Origin: Candidatus Phaeomarinobacter ectocarpi
Lineage (GTDB): Bacteria > Pseudomonadota > Alphaproteobacteria > CGMCC-115125
Direction: 5' to 3'
DNA length: 64,000 nucleotides
Assembly: GCF_000689395.1 (NCBI RefSeq)
Contig: NZ_HG966617.1
Coordinates: 3,136,721-3,200,720, forward strand
Below the pieces are notes generated by a model that was not told where the DNA came from, made no database searches, and saw nothing but the letters and a program-made list of their open reading frames with translations. Shown here piece by piece: positions 61,723-64,000 of the stretch; positions within the stretch are counted from its first letter, which is position 1, and every line of letters starts with the position of its first letter. Position numbers and translations under genes: made by a program.

Positions 61723-62982
61723 ATGAGCCAGGCTTTCAAGCACACGCCACCGGCCACACAGCCGCTGACCAGCAAGACCAATGTTGCCGATCCGGCATTG
61801 TGGGAGAGCTACAGCTACTTCCCAATCTTCGAGCAGATGCGTCAGGAAGACCCGGTACACTATTGTGCGGAGAGCACCTACGGCCCCTATTGGTCCGTCA
61901 CCCGCTACGAAGACATCATGGCGGTAGACACCAACCATCACGTCTATTCCTCCGACGCTCATCTCGGCGGCATCATCATTGATGACGGCATTCAGAATGA
62001 CCCGGAGAATGACTTCAAGGCGGTGAACTTCATCGCCATGGACAAGCCGAAACACGACGAACAGCGCAAGTCCGTGAACGGCATCACCAACCCCAACAAC
62101 CTGCAGCACTTTGGCGAGATCATTCGCAAGCGTACGTCGAACCTGCTGGACAGCCTGCCGGTGGGTGAGGAGTTCGACTGGGTATCAACGGTATCTATCG
62201 AGCTGACGACACAGATGCTCGCCACCATGTTCGATTTCCCTTTCGAGGACCGCCACAAGCTCACTCGCTGGTCTGACGTGTCCACCGCAGAGCCCGGCTC
62301 AGGCATCGTTGAGACCCAGCAGCAGCGCATTGATGAGCTGATGGAAATGGCCGCCTATTTCAGCGACCTGCAGCAAAGCCGCAAGGACAAGCCGGACAAC
62401 ATCGACCTGCTGACCATGATGACCCACAGCCCGGCCATGGCGAACATGCCCCCGGAAGAGTTTCTGGGAAATCTGTCGCTGCTCATCGTTGGCGGCAACG
62501 ACACGACCCGGAATTCGATGACCGGTGGCGTCTTTGGCTTCAGCCTGTTCCCGGAGCAGTGGGACAAGATGGTCGCTGACCCGACCTTGATCGACAACGC
62601 GGTCGCGGAAATCATTCGCTGGCAGACACCACTGGCCCATATGCGCCGCACCGCTCTTGAAGATGCGATCCTCGGCGGCAAACAGATCCGCAAGGGCGAC
62701 AAGGTGGTGATGTGGTACGCCTCGGGCAACCGCGACACATCCATCTTTGACGACCCGGACAAGATCATCATCGACCGCAAGAATGCCCGCCGCCATCTCT
62801 CCTTCGGCTTTGGCATTCACCGCTGCATGGGCAACCGCATCGGTGAACTGCAGCTGCGCATTCTGTGGGAGGAAGTTCTCAAGCGGTTCTCCCGCATCGA
62901 AGTAACCGGTGAGCCCGAACTCACAAACTCAAACTTTGTGAAGGGATACACCTCCCTCCCCGTCAAACTGCACGCACTCTAG
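61723..62982 (+). CDS. CYP153-like cytochrome P450 (copy 1)
   Basis: This 419-residue protein has GGAGGG eight bases upstream of the ATG at 61723. The K-helix EIIRW (E296, R299), the I-helix VGGNDTTRN and the haem loop FGFGIHRCMGNR with the thiolate ligand Cys368 are all present. The overall pattern (YGPYWSVTRYEDIMAVDTNHHVYSSD and NFIAMDKPKHDEQRKSVNGITNP) is that of bacterial CYP153 alkane/fatty-acid terminal hydroxylases. The redox partners (ferredoxin and reductase) are not seen in the window. It is the first of two near-identical genes. Confidence 0.93.
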   Translation: MSQAFKHTPPATQPLTSKTNVADPALWESYSYFPIFEQMRQEDPVHYCAESTYGPYWSVTRYEDIMAVDTNHHVYSSDAHLGGIIIDDGIQNDPENDFKAVNFIAMDKPKHDEQRKSVNGITNPNNLQHFGEIIRKRTSNLLDSLPVGEEFDWVSTVSIELTTQMLATMFDFPFEDRHKLTRWSDVSTAEPGSGIVETQQQRIDELMEMAAYFSDLQQSRKDKPDNIDLLTMMTHSPAMANMPPEEFLGNLSLLIVGGNDTTRNSMTGGVFGFSLFPEQWDKMVADPTLIDNAVAEIIRWQTPLAHMRRTALEDAILGGKQIRKGDKVVMWYASGNRDTSIFDDPDKIIIDRKNARRHLSFGFGIHRCMGNRIGELQLRILWEEVLKRFSRIEVTGEPELTNSNFVKGYTSLPVKLHAL

Positions 62983-62994
62983 GAGGTCATCCCA

Positions 62995-64000
62995 ATGAGT
63001 CAGGCATTCACGCATACACCTACGTCCGACGTTGAACTCAGCAGCACGACCAACATTGCTGATCCCGATATCTGGTCAAACTATGAGTACTTCCCGATCT
63101 TTGAAAAGATGCGCGCGGAAGAGCCGGTGCATTACTGCGCTGAGAGCACCTACGGCCCCTATTGGTCCGTAACGCGCTACGAAGACATCATGGCGGTGGA
63201 TACCAACCACCAGGTCTATTCATCAGAAGCTGACTTTGGCGGGATCGTCATCGACGACCGGATCGCGATTGATCCGGAAACCAACTACAAGTCAGCCAGC
63301 TTCATTTCGATGGATCAGCCCAAGCACGACGATCAGCGCAAGTCCGTGAACGGCATTACTAACCCGAACAATCTCCAGTACTTCGGCGATATCATCCGAA
63401 CACGGACGGTGAATATGCTGGATAGCCTGCCCGTCGGAGAAGAGTTTGACTGGGTACCGACAGTCTCAATCGAGCTGACAACCCAAATGCTGGCAACGCT
63501 GTTTGATTTCCCGTTTGAAGACAGGCACAAGCTCACCCGCTGGTCTGACGTGATCACCGCTGAACCTGAGTCTGACATTGTCGAGAACCAGGAAGCCCGC
63601 GTCGCGGAACTGAACGAGATGGCCGAGTATTTCGTCGAGCTGCAGAAGGGACGGATCAACAAGCCTGACAGCATCGACCTTCTGACCATGATGACCCACA
63701 GCCCGGCCATGGCAAAAATGCCGCCTGAAGAGTTCATGGGCAATCTGGCACTGCTCATTGTGGGTGGCAACGACACCACCCGCAATTCCATGTCCGGCAG
63801 CATCTTCGGCATGCACCTGTTCCCGGACGAATTCAAAAAGATGGTGGATGACCCATCCCTGACCGACAACGCGGTCGCCGAGATCATCCGCTGGCAGACA
63901 CCCCTGTCGCACATGCGCCGGACGGCGCTTCAGGATGCAGTCCTTGGCGGCAAGCAGATCCGCAAGGGCGACAAGGTGGTGATGTGGTACGCGTCAGGCA
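62995..64000 (+). CDS. CYP153-like cytochrome P450 (copy 2, cut by window end)
   Basis: The ATG at 62995 is 12 bases after the stop of copy 1 and has AGGAGG upstream. The frame is open for 335 codons to the window end. It opens with MSQAFTHTP, as in copy 1, and keeps IADPDIWSNYEYFPIFEKM, YGPYWSVTRYEDIMAVDTNHQVYSSEADFGG, VGGNDTTRN and EIIRWQTPLSHMRRT. The haem-Cys loop lies beyond the edge. The two differ at many surface positions but share the substrate-contacting core, so they look like a duplication that has since diverged. Confidence 0.92.
   Translation, partial: MSQAFTHTPTSDVELSSTTNIADPDIWSNYEYFPIFEKMRAEEPVHYCAESTYGPYWSVTRYEDIMAVDTNHQVYSSEADFGGIVIDDRIAIDPETNYKSASFISMDQPKHDDQRKSVNGITNPNNLQYFGDIIRTRTVNMLDSLPVGEEFDWVPTVSIELTTQMLATLFDFPFEDRHKLTRWSDVITAEPESDIVENQEARVAELNEMAEYFVELQKGRINKPDSIDLLTMMTHSPAMAKMPPEEFMGNLALLIVGGNDTTRNSMSGSIFGMHLFPDEFKKMVDDPSLTDNAVAEIIRWQTPLSHMRRTALQDAVLGGKQIRKGDKVVMWYASG

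Noticed and set aside
1-64000. CRISPR arrays, rRNA operons, insertion sequences, prophage
   Set aside because: No regularly spaced repeats, rRNA-like sequence, transposase genes or phage structural genes were seen.

Overview
The window reads as a chromosomal segment of a GC-rich alphaproteobacterium, probably a marine or hydrocarbon-degrading member of the Hyphomicrobiales/Parvibaculales side of the class. This rests on three things: the hemC-hemD-mitofilin-hemY cluster divergent to tsaD, the htpX-rsmB-rpe-heparinase-purH order, and tandem CYP153-type P450s with DUF1302/DUF1329 outer-membrane proteins and class III CoA-transferases. The exact genus cannot be fixed from the sequence alone. No phage, insertion sequence, CRISPR array or rRNA operon was seen; one tRNA (Thr, CGU) is present.

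Layout. 1-7414: a DUF1329/DUF1302 envelope pair (minus strand, the first gene cut by the window edge) lies opposite a secreted parallel beta-helix protein and a di-haem c-type protein that form a tight gene pair. A fragment of an iron-type alcohol dehydrogenase follows. 7430-10663: a CoA-ester catabolic operon (AhpD-like, crotonase, CaiB/BaiF transferase) with a divergent IclR regulator and a perfect palindromic operator candidate between them. 10694-17087: mixed small enzymes (DUF1330, alpha/beta hydrolase, GFA, D-aminoacylase-like amidohydrolase, DUF1353 lipoprotein, limonene-epoxide-hydrolase-like, TerB-like, hemerythrin, VOC). 17240-24899: tRNA-Thr, an anchored alpha/beta hydrolase, the haem/mitofilin operon and tsaD. 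24918-26808: a small membrane-protein region with two very short membrane-protein genes, a 34-bp palindrome and a TetR gene. 26880-34927: gpsA, YciI pair, EVE, VOC, GFA-Rieske, flavodoxin, creatininase, two GNATs and a second CoA-transferase. 34945-39134: a membrane-protein gene apparently broken by an 8-bp duplication, acetyl-CoA synthetase, a TerB-like protein, a REP-like inverted-repeat pair and an SDR. 39144-47277: extensin-like protein, SDHAF4-like protein, htpX with a heat-shock-type promoter, rsmB, rpe, heparinase-like, purH, ybjQ. 47281-55517: three tandem Atg22-like MFS transporters and a TetR gene, divergent from a flavoprotein and a sphingosine-phosphate-lyase-like PLP enzyme across a double operator. 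55619-61541: bioB, DUF2817 peptidase, VTT protein, GT2, FkbM methyltransferase, MFS. 61723-64000: two tandem CYP153-like P450 genes, the second cut by the window end.

How the genes fit together. The P450s, the CoA-transferases, the crotonase, acetyl-CoA synthetase and the DUF1302/DUF1329 proteins suggest a lipid- or hydrocarbon-using lifestyle: terminal hydroxylation, CoA activation, degradation and uptake across the outer membrane. The points most worth following are the beta-helix/di-haem pair, the TetR-controlled MFS/flavoprotein/PLP-lyase locus, the tiny membrane-protein genes with their long palindrome, and the gene split by an 8-bp duplication. Functions are inferred from motifs recognised by eye; no database search was run.
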